Assembly: GCA_037783545.1 (NCBI GenBank)
Contig: JBBELK010000450.1
Span: 558,001 to 622,000 of the forward strand
Reading direction: 5' to 3'
DNA from: Henricia sp. BOLD:AAB3569
Lineage: Eukaryota; Echinodermata; Asteroidea; Spinulosida; Echinasteridae
Length of the DNA: 64,000 nt
Part shown: positions 44,311 through 56,607 of the stretch, one piece after another
How positions within the stretch are numbered: position 1 is the first letter of the stretch
Layout: every line of letters starts with the position of its first letter
Translations under genes and position numbers: made by a program
Notes under the pieces: generated by a model
What the model was told of the DNA's origin: nothing
Seen by the model: the letters and a program-made list of their open reading frames with translations, nothing else
The model's database searches: none

Positions 44311-44906
44311 TGTCGAGGCCTGGGCTAGGGCATATTGGCCAAGTTGGACTCGGAATGTGTACGTATATTTTAAAGGTGCATTGGGGCGAACTCGGCAGGC
44401 CATTAATCTCGTACTCGATTAATGTCGAGGCCTGCCGTAGGTTCAAGCTTGTCTACAATTTTTAGAAGCTGAGCAGATGTTTGTATTTGTGTGGTAATAC
44501 CTCTTGGCTGAATTAATTTTTAGATCAATTTTAAATGCGTGAATTTTAAATGAGTTTATATTTGCTTTAATGTTGTGTATACAGGCCAGCATACATGTAG
44601 TTGCTGCAGTTATTTCTCTATTTTATCCAATGGAGCGACATTTTGTGTAGAGAGTCATATAAGGGCGACGCGGTTGGTTAGGGCGACAATTTGGCGTAGC
44701 CCCAATATTTTGGAAGTCAAAAACCATTTTTGTTAAGGTCAAAAACCATCTTTTTAAAATTGAGAACCATTTTTGTTAGGTCTAGAACCGTCTCTGTTAG
44801 GTACGGAACCATTTTTGGAAGCTTCGGGTAAAGAAATTTGGTGTCCAATTTCGGTGGTCGTCTGGCAAAGTTTTACCGGTGGGTCGCCCATTTGCAGCAT
44901 TAAGAG

Positions 44907-45201
44907 ATATTATTATTATTTCTTTCTGGCATTCATACCAGGGATTCCTCAAAAGTGCCCATTGCACTGTCACTCGCAACCGTGAGGAAACCCATGAAGA
45001 ATTAGAAATGGCCAGAAACAACGGGGAATCTCCTTGCTCTAAGTGCGTTACTTACCTAACACACTGGACCAACGGCCTTGCTCAAGGACACAGGTTAGGT
45101 ACCGCAGCCGGTGGGGAGGTTCGAACCGGCAACCCCATGTTATCACCTATGATTGCAAGTCAACATGGTCAATGACCCAAACCACTCGGCCACGGTACCC
45201 C
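44907..45201 (-). mobile_element. SINE family A
   Basis: TGGGGTACCGTGGCCGAGTG at the right end on the - strand, box B GGTTCGAACC, and (AAT)n tail at the left. Slightly shorter body than the 17222 copy. Confidence 0.88.
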
Positions 45202-45619
45202 AGTTCATACGAACGCAGTGTAGTAGGAAAGTGAATGCAAAACGCATGGTTTTAAACGCATGTTTAAGACTGGCCACACCTACTTTTAATCCCTAATTAT
45301 AGTGCTTCAGGGAACCAAGCTAATGCAAGCCTTACACAGACCTGCCAACCCTCCCGAATTTTGCAACAGATTCTTCAGAAAATGACTAACTTGGATTGTC
45401 AATTAACAACCTTGGGGATTTTTAGATGTGTTTGGAGTCACGGAATGAACCTGTTTTCCCAGATTATTCCCAAAAGTCCAGGAGGGTTGGCAGCTCTGCT
45501 TACATCCAATAACCAATGCATACACAATTAATACGTAGACTTAGAAAAAGGAGCTTTGTATCGGAAGTTATAACGAGAGTTTGCTGCACATTGTGTGTAT
45601 GAGAAACCTGTCCAAATCG

Positions 45620-45882
45620 GGGCCCAATTTCATAGAGCAATTTCAATTTTACAAGCAGTAACGGCATGCTTACTGTAGTAGACGAGTTAAGCATTATTTC
45701 ATTGCTACGGCGTGCTTAAGCATGCGCGCGCTTGGAAACGGCTATTGTTGTGTCACTATCTTAAGCAAAGTTTGGCCCTGCAATTAAGGCACGTTTTCAG
45801 TTGCTTACCGTTAACGATGCCTATGATATATCAGATGCATGGTTAACAGAAAATCGGCCGCACTATGAAATTGGTCCCAGGA
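45620..45882 (-). mobile_element. GGGGCCCAATTTCAT element
   Basis: GGGGCCCAATTTCATAGAGC and the complement-like ATGAAATTGGTCCCA close a 260-bp element homologous in reverse to 36842-37069. Confidence 0.7.
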
Positions 45883-45887
45883 TAGCC

Positions 45888-46024
45888 AGGGCTGATGCGT
45901 TCCACTTGCGAGAATGATGCTAACGTTCGCCACTGGTTAGTGCTTTTGTGCACTTATCTATGGAAAGCCGGGTACCTGTTGGCGAACGTTGCAAAGTTCG
46001 CGTATTGGGAATGCAGCCCAGCCC
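45888..46024. mobile_element. Foldback MITE
   Basis: AGGGCTGATGCGTTCC and GGAATGCAGCCCAGCCC, with AACGTTCGCCA and TGGCGAACGTT in the arms. Confidence 0.75.
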
Positions 46025-46025
46025 T

Positions 46026-47173
46026 CATTGTTCATATTCACTTAACAACTTGTATTAATATATAAATCATATACTTTAATATTATATATTTAACAAATCT
46101 GAAAGTACACCTACCTTCAAACAAATTTATTTTTCCCCGAAGAGATTTTTCTAAAGGACCTGTTTTCAGATTTATGTAGATATTTATCAAATAATTTGTA
46201 TAATATATTGTGATATATATGAAAAGTACTGAATTTTTAAGTGCACTTTATTGAATCGTTTTTTAAAATTAATATGTAAATGTGAAATTTAGCTGCAAAA
46301 ATGCAGGGTCAGCTTTGTGCTGAGTTGTGTACTGTGTAGATCACCTTGAATTTAATTTTCCTATAATTCTAAATTCTTAGTGTTTTATTCCTAAGGCGTA
46401 CTCCTAGCTGTGTGAGTTTGCCACAGTTTCCCGGCTGGGCCAACAGTTCATTCTCGGAATTTTACATTTAAAACAATTAAGTAGTAATGGACCTTATTCC
46501 TGAGGGCGCTGTCAAGGGCAATTCCGTAGTGACTGACGTTACAGGTTTTAAGACATATTGTTCTGTATTCCCCAGGTTAATCAAGGGTGATCCCCAACTT
46601 CTAACTGAATAGCTAAGCCCCCATAGCTGTTAAAATAACTGTCACTTTGTTTACTAATGCAATATTGTATGCAGGGTAGCTCATTAAATGTGCGTGACTG
46701 ACGTTACAAAAAAAAGGACATGAACAAAAAATTAATCTTTATTTTCAATTTCTTCTCAAACTAATGATACATTCAAAATGGTTATTTTACCCCTCAAAAT
46801 AGAAGAGTTGGACCTAACAAACACACCATTTGGAGTCAGAAATATTGCATCAGTATATGTGTACACATGAAAATATACGTGACTGACGTTACATTTTCTG
46901 TCATTACAACTTATAACAAAAAAGTGGATACCACAATACAAAGTGTCCTATACAAATTTACAACCTTAAAGGCATACTCTAACCATCCTAAGTAGTTTCT
47001 AATAAATTTGGGGTGTTATTTTTTTTCCTCATGTCCACCTATTTGCCCTCAAGTGGCCTGCACCTATCGTGCGTTCTGACGTTTACTTTTAATGGAAATC
47101 TGTGCCCGCACCACGGGCCCGCCCTCACGCATACGGTCCATTGGCAATGCTGGGCGAGGGGTGCAGTTGGCAT
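46026..47173. other. Intergenic DNA with three copies of a 15-mer
   Basis: GTGACTGACGTTACA is identical at 46529, 46694 and 46879. Otherwise AT-rich DNA in which I see no gene. Confidence 0.6.
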
Positions 47174-47310
47174 TATAGATCATATCAAATAGATGCCATC
47201 TTGTAGGGCAACTTTTGTTGTTTAAACAATGTAAACACTAAGCAAACACGCATGTCCTCACACAAGGAAACTACTCTACAAGATGGCAGCTATTCAATAC
47301 GGTCTATAGG
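47174..47310. mobile_element. TATAGAT MITE
   Basis: TATAGATCATATCAAATAGA to GCTATTCAATACGGTCTATA; same family as 21366. Confidence 0.85.
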
Positions 47311-48040
47311 GCATGTCATCCACGGGTGTAGTAAGTACTGTACATTTTGAAAACATTCCTGTAGTCTGTTGAAAGAATCTTTAAACCAAGAACTCGTTCA
47401 GTATTCTTGCCTTGCTTGTTACATTATGTACATATTCAAGAGTTTTTTTATGTATTCATTCGTACTAAAAAATATTCAAATCGAGTGTTTTGTGAATTAT
47501 CCGACGAATTTTAATTTGTGATACTGTTTATAATTATCAAATATGAAATCGGTCCTCATTCTAACTAGAATTTCGAATTTTAATGATTGTGGACCAGCCG
47601 CTGATTTCTAGAATGTGTATGGACTAGAAATAAAGTTTAAACACACATATGTATATTTTGCATCATTTTATTATCATCCCCATGTTCATCTACAGCCGGG
47701 CTCCACTATGTGATTTTTGCCAAAGATTTCCCGCGATTAGGTAAGTCTTGTGTATTAGCTTTAACTACTACACTTGATTATCAACTTGCGAAAGCAATGA
47801 AGATGCTGTTTTAGAAGTGGGTAGAAAATCCCCAGAGAAATCTCCTGGGGTTAAACCAACATGGTCAAGTAGGGACTGCAAACCCAATCCACATACCCTG
47901 GAGATTGAACCCGGGACGCCAGAGGTGAAAGGCTTGGGCGACTCCGATTCCAAAAAAGAATCGTGATTCCATTTTTCGCTGGAAAAATCAAATAATTATA
48001 CTGAGCTGAGCAGGTTTATTTTAAAGGCAGATGAGCGTGT
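47311..48040. other. Intergenic DNA without recognised gene
   Basis: A box B-like CTGGAGATTGAACCC at about 47899 hints at an old SINE; nothing else is recognised. Confidence 0.4.
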
Positions 48041-48744
48041 TTAAAGGGACACACCGGCTTACTGTTTACATAATGTAGCATCCTTGACAATAATAGTTTG
48101 ATGGTCGTTGTGAAAAAACAATTATCAAAATGTCACGTAATTAACTATAAATGTTCAAAATTAACAAAAGAGACAAATGTTGGGCTATACGCTTTACCAG
48201 CCGTCGCGATGTATTATGTATCATGTGTTTGTAAATAAAGGTGGCATTCGATATGGGTTTAACCTCGATTCCTTGCATGATCCCTCAGGTCAGCGCTGAC
48301 TCGAGGAAGCACATCAAACGCAGTGTCTTTAGCGCCTTATGCCGTTTTTTTCTTTGGATGTTATTTATCGCCGTGAAGGGAAGACACGAAAAATCTGAGA
48401 GATTCTCTCGTCCATATCAACACCCAGAAACCCTTCTTATGAAATCTGTTGGCAGATTTGTGTACAAATTGGAAAATACGGTATATGTAGGACATTTTTT
48501 TCCAACAAGAAAAGAAACCAGCCGCGAATGACAAAAGCAACCCGCGCTGGCTGCTACGGCTGGAAATACAACTAACTCACAAGACCACGTGACTTTTCGA
48601 AAAGTCACGTGACCTTGAATTTTTGAAAAATGCTCAAACGGCCAAATTTGACGGCGTCTTTTCAAGATACATGTATATCTAATTTACTCTGGAAAGCGCT
48701 TCGGGTCTATTTCGAGCCCAACAAAGCCGGTGTGTTCCCTTTAA
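48041..48744 (+). mobile_element. TTAA MITE, family 2
   Basis: TTAAAGGGACACACCGGC at 48041 and GCCGGTGTGTTCCCTTTAA ending at 48744. Carries an internal hairpin around GTGACTTTTCGAAAAGTCAC near 48590-48610. Confidence 0.9.
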
Positions 48745-49061
48745 GTACGTTTACCATTGCGATGGCGACCCAATTATTCGCACCGAAGTCCATGAAATGA
48801 TGCCGGCCTGTACCACACACATTCTAAATAAATGTAAAAATGATCAGAGGCTGAATACTCTCACAGAATTTGGTGTTTTTGCTTTGAGATTGCTAGGTAA
48901 TTTCTGGAATCGGCAAGCTATGAAAGGGAATCGATTTCTACTGGGAATCAAATGCTGGAATCGCGATTTCGATTCTACTCGACTCCGTCGTGGAATCGCC
49001 CAAGCCTAGAAAGAACCCGACTGCCTTATCTGCTATACTAGCTGTACAGCCTCTGTCATAT

Positions 49062-49467
49062 GAACCATATTGAATAGCTGCCATCTTGTGGGGCACCTTT
49101 TGTTACTTAAACTGTTCAACAATGTAAGCATAAATTGTGCAACCTCGCATGTCCTAAAGGAACAAAGAAACTGCCCCACAAGATGGCGGCTATTCGATAT
49201 GGTCTATAGCTGCCATCTTGTGGGGCACCTTTTGTTACACTGTTCAACAATGTAAGCACAATATGTGCAACCATGCATGTCCTCAAGGAACAAAGAAACT
49301 GCCCCACAAGATGGCGGCTATTCGATATGGTCTATAGCTGCCATCTTGTGGGGCACCTTTTGTTACTTACACTGTTCAACAATGTAAGCACAATATGTGC
49401 AACCATGCACGTCCCCAAGGAACAAAAACTGCCCCACAAGATGGCGGCTATTCGATACGGTCTATAG
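49062..49467. repeat. Three tandem TATAGACC MITE units
   Basis: Three near-identical units joined at GGTCTATAGCTGCCATCTTG (49199 and 49330), period about 130 bp. The array ends 26 bp from the TIMM10B stop and so probably lies in or next to its 3' UTR. Confidence 0.92.
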
Positions 49468-49492
49468 AGGTATTAAGTGGTATATACATTTG

Positions 49493-49810
49493 CTATGATG
49501 GTGTTTCTTCCGTCGACATGTTTGTAGCACCGTTCTGTTCATGATTCTCTGTACTTTGTGTTTTATTATCTGCCTGTAGTCCATCCATTATAGGCACATC
49601 ATCAGTCACAACCGTGTCCGAACCAAACACCCTCTGCACCTGACTAGCTAGACTCGATGGCTTCTCCACCGTGTCTGAGGGTGGCGTATTCGCCTGGGCA
49701 GCCTCCATTGCTGCAACTTGCTTATGGAGTGGGTTAACGTCCATGTAGGTTGTAATCAATCGATGGTTCACATTGATCAGCTTCTCAGCACATCGGTCAG
49801 CACATGATTG
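49493..49810 (-). CDS. TIMM10B: TIMM10B last coding exon
   Basis: On the - strand the acceptor CCCTCCCCAG (49811-49820) is followed by QSCADRCAEKLINVNHRLIT and a Ser/Thr/Glu-rich tail to a TAG at 49493-49495. CADRC is the second CX3C pair; human TIMM10B has CLHSCAGKLIHSNHRLMAAY here. Small Tim proteins act in the mitochondrial intermembrane space as chaperones that pass hydrophobic carriers to TIM22, with the cysteines forming two intramolecular disulfides. The 105-residue C-terminal part is longer than in human. An ATG at 49832 is intronic and not the start. Confidence 0.92.
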   Translation of the reverse strand, partial: QSCADRCAEKLINVNHRLITTYMDVNPLHKQVAAMEAAQANTPPSDTVEKPSSLASQVQRVFGSDTVVTDDVPIMDGLQADNKTQSTENHEQNGATNMSTEETPS

Positions 49811-50291
49811 CTGGGGAGGGAACCAGCCAAGCATTTGAATTCATTTTAACAATGTGGAAACGGTAGCCCTGTTTATTCTGCATGGTGATGCTATAAAGAG
49901 TTGCAAGGTCTATTATTTAAAAAATCATTACAGTCGAACATCAATAAAATATAGGCCTATTATTAGTAATCGGATTGCCATTTATAATACAAAACTCCAC
50001 TTATTAAAGGAGCGTGTGACCAGATTTGGTCTAAAAATAGATTTCGTTCTAACCCAACAATCACATGAAATGCCTCCCCAAAACTATGGTAAGAAAACAG
50101 GAAATTTGCAATACCCAATTTGGATGTAGAAGCAAAAAGGTTAATGTAATCACTGCACTGCTTTAACCGGATAAATTAGTTTACTAATATACGGATTGAA
50201 GGCGCGAAATTTCAGAATATTGATGAGAAAAATATGACACATGATATGGTATCAAAATTTAGACTATTTGTTAAAGGCTACTTGTACTGCA

Positions 50292-50894
50292 TTAAAGGCA
50301 GTATACAATCATTGGTAATCTCGAAAATCAGAAATGTTCACAGATTTACGCCTAACTTACACAATATAAACATGATTTTTAAATAATAATAATAATGATG
50401 ACCATAGGAAACCTCCCCCCTCAAATGGTTTTGTCTGAAGTGCTATAGTCTTTGAGAAATGAGTAAAACAATTAGTTTTCGTCTCATGAGATGAAAATTC
50501 AATTCGCCCCAAAACCATTTCGCCCGAGTCCCATTTGGCACCCCCCAAATTACTTCGTCCAAACACTACATCGTGCACAAGCCGTGGTTCAGGGCGAAGT
50601 GGTTTTTGGCGAAATGACTTGCAAACCCTTTTTTGACTGTTTTCTCAAAAGTTAGACGAAGTACGGAGCTGGTTTTTGCTCAGGTTGGTTTTAATCATGC
50701 ATATCTTCAATCACACGGGGATAAAACTATTTGTAACAGTTTACCAATCATGCAGGGTAGGAATTTCGTCACCGAAAGGGCACTTCCATTGGAAAATCAA
50801 AATGTATATGAGAGGATTGCAAAAGGGCAACGGAGGCAATGGCCCTCCGTGGCCTCAGTGAAATTCCCACACTGATCATGTATACTATCTTTAA
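50292..50894 (+). mobile_element. TTAA MITE, family 1, carrying a 122-bp insertion
   Basis: TTAA at 50292-50295 and 50891-50894 with family termini. Near its right end it is interrupted at 50753-50874 by a second element flanked by ATCATG repeats. Lies in the intron between TIMM10B coding exons. Confidence 0.85.
50753..50874. mobile_element. 122-bp inverted-repeat element with ATCATG target duplication
   Basis: Begins CAGGGTAGGAATTTC and ends GAAATTCCCACACTG (12 of 15 bases complementary). ATCATG precedes (50747-50752) and follows it (50875-50880). Removing it restores ACCAATCATGTATACT, the normal end of the host MITE. Confidence 0.8.
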
Positions 50895-50998
50895 ACTTTT
50901 GATGAACTTATAAATACACGTAAAACTAAAAGACTTTTTTTTTTAACTTTTGACTTTGAGGCAGTTTGTGAAAGTAGGATCTATCGGATTTTTGTCAA

Positions 50999-51320
50999 AA
51001 ATGGCTGTTTAACGAACAGAAAGTACCTAGTTTGACTTCTAAATACGCTTACATACCTTTTACCACCATGTATTGCCCCAATTTCTAATCATACAGCACA
51101 TTGACTTCCCACAAAGTGAAATTTCCAAAGAGATAGGCATATATTGTGAAGTGCAGAACATTAAGAAAAAATAAATTGTTTCTCCCTGGTTTTTTTTCAC
51201 ACCGAAACTTTCTTTTGAAATGTCTGATTAAAAATTGGGGCCGTATACATGGTGGTAAAAGGTATGTACGCGTATTTAGAAGTCAAACTAGGCACTTTCT
51301 GTTCAATAAATAGCCATTTA
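50999..51320. mobile_element. Foldback MITE in TIMM10B intron
   Basis: AAATGGCTGTTTAACGAACA and the complement ending TAAATAGCCATTT; the arms include GACTTCTAAATACGC/GCGTATTTAGAAGTC and ACCTTTTACCACCATGTA. Confidence 0.88.
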
Positions 51321-51369
51321 AAAAAAAAGATCCTTAAGGATCTGGTGGGTTGACATCTCAAGTTTATAC

Positions 51370-51465
51370 CTCTTCTGGAACCAATTGTCTGTAGTTTAAA
51401 TTTTGGACGCAGTGATTAAAACACAGCTCGGTAAACTGGTTGTACATCGTCAGGAAATCCTTCAA
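51370..51465 (-). CDS. TIMM10B: TIMM10B internal coding exon
   Basis: The - strand reads LKDFLTMYNQFTELCFNHCV then QNLNYRQLVPEE. CFNHC is the first CX3C pair; 15 residues separate it from CADRC, normal for small Tims. Human: LRDFLLVYNRMTELCFQRC. The acceptor is TTTTCCTCAG and the donor is GAG|GTATAA; phase 0 on both sides. Only a few N-terminal residues should lie in an upstream exon, which I could not place (an ATG-ACG-TCA|GTAAAT at 54915 on the - strand is possible but weak). Confidence 0.93.
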
Positions 51466-51829
51466 CTGAGGAAAACAAAATAATTTGAATAATATTTAGC
51501 ATTATGCAAATGGTCATTTTCATTTCGAGTTCAGTTCGAGTTCTGGAAACCTGAGAAAAAAAATTTGTTAGATTATCATCCCCGCGCGCATCACTTTTGG
51601 CGAAATTCCAGATTTTTTTTGGTTTTTTTATTCGTTAATTTTTCCTCAAGTTTTCCGATCGAAGCAGAAATGTACCGAATTTGATCGTGCTTCAAATCGC
51701 AGACCTTTTTACACGTAAATTTTCCCTCAATTTTCCGATTGAAGCCGAATTTTACCGAATTTGATCGTCTAGAAAAAAACTTTTGAGCGAAAACTAAAAT
51801 GGTCGCATTGGCGCCTAAAAATGCTCACA

Positions 51830-51955
51830 TGCGACCAGTGATTAAATTCTTATCGCCATTGGCAACCACAATGGTCACATGCGACCAGTGATTAAATGCG
51901 ACCAGTGATTAAATTCTTATCGCCATTGGCGACCACAAAATTCGCACCTTAGTCG
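51830..51955 (+). repeat. Tandem duplication
   Basis: CACATGCGACCAGTGATTAA followed by ATTCTTATCGCCATTGGC occurs twice, with a third partial GCGACCAGTGATTAAAT between. Confidence 0.88.
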
Positions 51956-53368
51956 CCACAGTGTGGGCATCATTGATGTTTACGGGCAGTACAATCTAGT
52001 GTTCTGCTCTTTTTAATATACTTGCGGCATGCAAACGACGATTGCGCATTGCGATCACTTCATTAATTGTTCCATTTCGCCACGTGCAACACACGGCCAC
52101 AGCTTGGGTCTGCATTGTGTCCAACGCAGCTTGTGTGCAATATATGTGCATAGCCATACACGCATCTGGTATCCGACTGCGGCCCCAGACTGGCTCGGCC
52201 CCAGACCAACTCGGCCCCTATTGCATTGTGTACAAACTCGGCCCCAGACTGACTCGGCTCTAATTGCCTTGTGATTTCTGGCCAACACACTAAAAAAAAA
52301 ATTAAAAATGAGCCCTCCCTCATCACTTTTCTGAGCTTGGTAGGATGATAAGCTAACAATTTTTTTTATCGGGCCTTAGTAGTACTAAGTATAGTATCAT
52401 GTGATTTGATTGGCTCATCACAGGAGCACCATTCTGTAAAACCGACCAATAGGAGTTTCTGTCTAAAGTTGACTGTGCATCATCAGCCCGTAAAATAAAA
52501 GGCCTAGGCTAATGAATAATTTAAAAAATGGGAAAAATAGCCTCATCACTTTTCTAAATCCCTTGCATTGTACGGTAAACCGGATTTTTCATTCTCATGG
52601 CCAGAAACTGAGTGAAAGTCACTAAGCGAATAGGCCTAACTAGTTTTAATGCCACATTTAGGTGTAAGTTACATTTCTCCTCGCATATTCATCCATCATC
52701 GGATTCTTTGACTTTCTGCAACGGCTTCTGCAACATACATGTAGTTTGTAGGCCTATCATGAAAGTAAAAAATATGCAGTCAGCGTGTCGTCTGCTTCAA
52801 TCATTCACTTTCGCCCCCATCCGGATCCAAATGTAACTCAAATAGCACTGGGTGGGGCGAAATTTTAGTTAGAGCCCCATCACATGAAACATTGCGATGT
52901 ATATTATTCAGGATGGAAACCAGACAAAAATTATCCTTCACTGGTAACCGCAGCAGTGCATTTCTCTCAGCTCACAGTTCAATTTTGACGGGGTACCATT
53001 TGAGCGAAATAGAGCTCCCGGATGTTGACAACACGACCGACCGATGCTGCTGCGCCGAGTTGAAGAATTTCACCAATTTATGGTGTAAAAATCTTCAGTT
53101 TTAGGCATCCGGTGCTGTAAACAGAAGAAAGACCTGCGTTTGTGGAGCGTGTTCCTGATCATAGGCGCTAAGTAATTTTTGGTAAGCGTGCTAAGATGAT
53201 TGACAGTCGCGTTGATTCAACTTCAGTCAGTCATGTCAGTGGGCTGGCCATGCAAAAAATTTAAATATTTTAAAATGAAGAAATATTTTGTGAGGGTAAA
53301 AGTGGCAACAAATTACGACATTAAAAAAAAAATCATGCAAATCGGCTGTTGCATTCTTGAGTTACGTC
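51956..53368. other. Upstream region of TIMM10B without recognised gene
   Basis: Contains short CGGCCCCAGACTGGCTCGG-type direct repeats at about 52190-52260. It may hold the missing first TIMM10B exon and the promoter, but I cannot identify them. Confidence 0.4.
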
Positions 53369-54634
53369 CAATAAACCCTTTCACGGTTATCGACGCCATC
53401 TAGCCCAGCCTTGGACGTCGTCTTCATTGCATTACGAGTGACGTCCAGGTTACGATGTCTCTAAACAGGGGGACTGAAACTTCCACATAATCTTTAAGCT
53501 ATATTACCTTTTAATGGACGTCGAATTTATGTCCATATATGCTACCCCTAGAACTAACTATGGGGGATACTTATCCCCCATAGGTCATGTGGTTTTTTTC
53601 CAATATGGCGGCGCCTGAAGTTTAAGATCGGACAGAAACTTTTCTTGCTAGCGCAATAATCCGCTGCCCAATCGCCACCAATCTCCGTCTGATAGTTCTT
53701 GAGACACTCACCTTGCGTGTATCTACGGAATTTCAGTACTATTTGTCCATTAAATTGTCCAAAAATTATGTTTCAAAATCAACGGGTACATGTGCGATCA
53801 TCCACATGCGTGGTTCAGGCGCCTGAAACACGCACATGTGGATGGATCGCACATGTACCCGTTGATTTTGAAACATAATTTCTGGACAATTTAATGGACA
53901 AATAGTACTGAAATTCCGTAGACACACGCAAGGTGAGTGTCTCAAGAACTATCAGACGGAGTTTGGTGGCGATTGGGCAGCGGATTATTGCGCTAGCAAG
54001 AAAAGTTTCTGTCCGATCTTAAACTTCAGGCGCTGCCATATTGGAAAAAAACCACATGACCTATGGGGGATAAGTATCCCCCATAGTTCTAGGGGTACAT
54101 ATATGCTTGACGTCTTCATTTACAGGAACGGGAGGTTTACTTTAAATGTCGTATATATACCAAATTTGATGAACAAAATAGTGAAATCTAAGGCACAACC
54201 TATTTCAGAGAATTTTTTTGCCGTTTTCCTCCGGAATATGCAGTTCGGTGATGTGTAGTGGATTTCTAAACCCGGCAATCCCAAAGATTAGGACACATGG
54301 AACTTTGTTAGCACATTACCGGCTTCCAGCACAAGGTAGAAATATTGAATTTTTTTGTTACAAAAATGTTCCCCCTGTTTTTGGAACTTCATACCCTGGA
54401 CTCTGTATCCACATGTAGTATGCGGTACGGAGTCCAACCTGGGCTAGACGCCATCTTGTTCACGGGGCACTTCGAACCGGTTCGAACACGCGTTGCCGTG
54501 TGCGTGCGCGGATCGTAACTAATGCACAGTGACCTAACAATGCATTTGTATACGATCCGCGCACGCAGACAGCAACGCGTGTTTGAACTGCCCCGTGAAC
54601 AACATGGCGTCGATAACCGTGAAAGGGTTTATTG
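53369..54634. mobile_element. 1.27-kb inverted-repeat element hosting a large palindrome
   Basis: CAATAAACCCTTTCACGGTT plus ATCGACGCCAT at the left is exactly complementary to the right end at 54604-54634. A second hairpin at about 54449-54610 shares the GACGCCAT and CACGGGGC motifs. Confidence 0.85.
53534..54107. mobile_element. 574-bp near-perfect palindrome
   Basis: The arms mirror around GGC|GCC at 53820/53821. Outer ends are GCTACCCCTAGAACTA and TAGTTCTAGGGGTAC, flanked by CATATATGCT on both sides. Mismatches are few (for example CGCCTGAAG against CTTCAGGCG and one TGGCGGCG/CGCTGCCA difference). Confidence 0.93.
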
Positions 54635-56607
54635 AAATTGCTCGAAAGGAACTGTTGTGTAATTAATTTCAGAATAAGGCCAAAAATGTAAATTTTCCAT
54701 TTTCAAATCATTATATCTGTTTAAAAATATGTGTGATAACCCATTGTTTGTTGTTTTTTTGCATTACTGGTTGCAGACTAGACATGCAGCACAAGGGAGA
54801 CAATACCCATTAATTCACTTGTAACCAAGTATTGACATCCACAAACCCACGAGTAAACTACGTGTGCGAATTTGAAATATGTAAATTAGGCGAACAGCGC
54901 CGCTCATTTACTGACGTCATGAACATTTGCATACGCTGCGAGTGTTGAAGCTTGCGTCAAAATATCCACTGACCCGTTTCCGAAGCTCATGTTTCTACTG
55001 AAAATTGGTCCTGTTTTGGCTCGAAACTCATGGGCACCAGTGATATAATAATCACAGAATATGGCCGCTTTTGATGGCAACAAAAAACATGGAAATACAT
55101 GTAGTTGAAGTTTCAGTGAGTTCTTCCATTTCAAAAGGCCTGTGTCGTGTTTCTGTTTTCACGATCATAAATTTAACCTTAATGGACACTCGTAATTTTT
55201 GTGGTTGTTTTCTTTTTTTCAAAATTAGGTCTGAATTCAAGCAAATTAGTTTCGAATAGTTCAATGTTTGGGCCGTTTAGCTGTATGAGTTACATTGAAG
55301 GCCGGATTGAAAGTTCGATGGCCGCGAGCAATATGCAAGGCCTTTTTCTCCAGAGAATACCAAAAATTTGGCATTTAATGGATTTACACGGTCAACACAG
55401 GCCTAAACATAAGTGGGTTAACGGATAAGCGCTGCACGCACGGTTCGAAATAGGTGCCTAGAATTTGAGCATCTGAAAGGTGATTGGGCGTGGCATAAGG
55501 AGCGGAAAATTTGAAAAGCGCAGGCGCAAAAAAAAGCACACAGTAATAGGGACAGGTTTGCTTGTGAAACCTGCCACAAAGTTGAAAAATGGACAACGGT
55601 ACCCTGTGGAAGAACACACATTCGACCATTTTTGAGTCACTTTTTGTTGGCAGTATGGTACATACATAAGTACACAGAAAAATCCTTTTTCCTGTTCTAG
55701 GGCCACTTCTGAGTAAATAATTGAGAAATGAGTCGGTCTACCGAGCCACATTTGGTTATTTGGGTCACTGAAGTAGGTATCCTTGTGCAAAAATACTAAT
55801 ACCGGCTCCATCCACCTGGGGGTACCTGCTAAGTAACTGTGCATAAACAAATGGGAAAATGGACGACTTGGTATTTAAACAATAAAAATGATAAAATGCA
55901 TACATGTAATTTTGTCTATATATTTAATTTCTTTCATAGAATTTCTTGCAACCCATATGCAGTAACTAAGTAGGGGATATTCCCAGTTGGCAGAATGGTT
56001 TCACCAGCGAATGGCCACCCTATAAATAGACTGGTTGACTGTCACTAAGTGATAATGTGTGAACTTGCATTGGGTCTATAGCAGGGTTCTCCACGAGATG
56101 TTTTGCCAGGGTGGCCGCCCTACCTAATTTTTGGGCCGCCCGCGCAAAATCTCAACCGCCCGAGCAAAATCACGACTGCCCTAGCAAAAAAAAATTGTAA
56201 GCCCCTTTTTCCAGCTTTAAAACATCGTTTTTGGCAAGATCTTTGTTCTTACTTGAGGGTCTATTTCATGTACAAGATTAAAATATTAAAATTTCCATGT
56301 TGTAAAGCACGTACCATGTGTTTTGTGTCTTCATTTTATGGTGTTTTTTTCATCACATCGCCCGTATTTTGTGGGCGGTTTGCTGTGCTGCACGCACGCA
56401 CATACGTACGACCAGCGTGATTGCGTGATCAGTGCTATCCTGTACCTATAGAGGGCGCACTTGCCATTGTCCACAGTCTAGCAGGGGGAGGTGGGGGCGG
56501 GGCTTTAAGGGGGGTGGTGGGGCTTCGTGGGGTTAGTGCCGCCCTAGCAAATGAAAAACCCGTGGAGAACACTGTATAGGAAAAACCTGAGGGAGTATAC
56601 CAACTGT
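54635..56607. other. Intergenic DNA without recognised gene
   Basis: I see no exon matching TIMM10B or ARFIP and no clear transposon. GCCGCCC-rich words near 56115-56165 and 56520 (CCGCCCTAGCAAA and similar) suggest the ends of a degenerate element. Confidence 0.4.

Noticed and set aside
54904-54917. ATG-ACG-TCA|GTAAAT on the - strand as TIMM10B exon 1
   Set aside because: Phase fits but three codons give no similarity evidence; many such matches are expected in 10 kb.
55458-55850. 130-codon antisense frame
   Set aside because: No recognisable domain and no splice context; overlapping frames on the same strand are as long.
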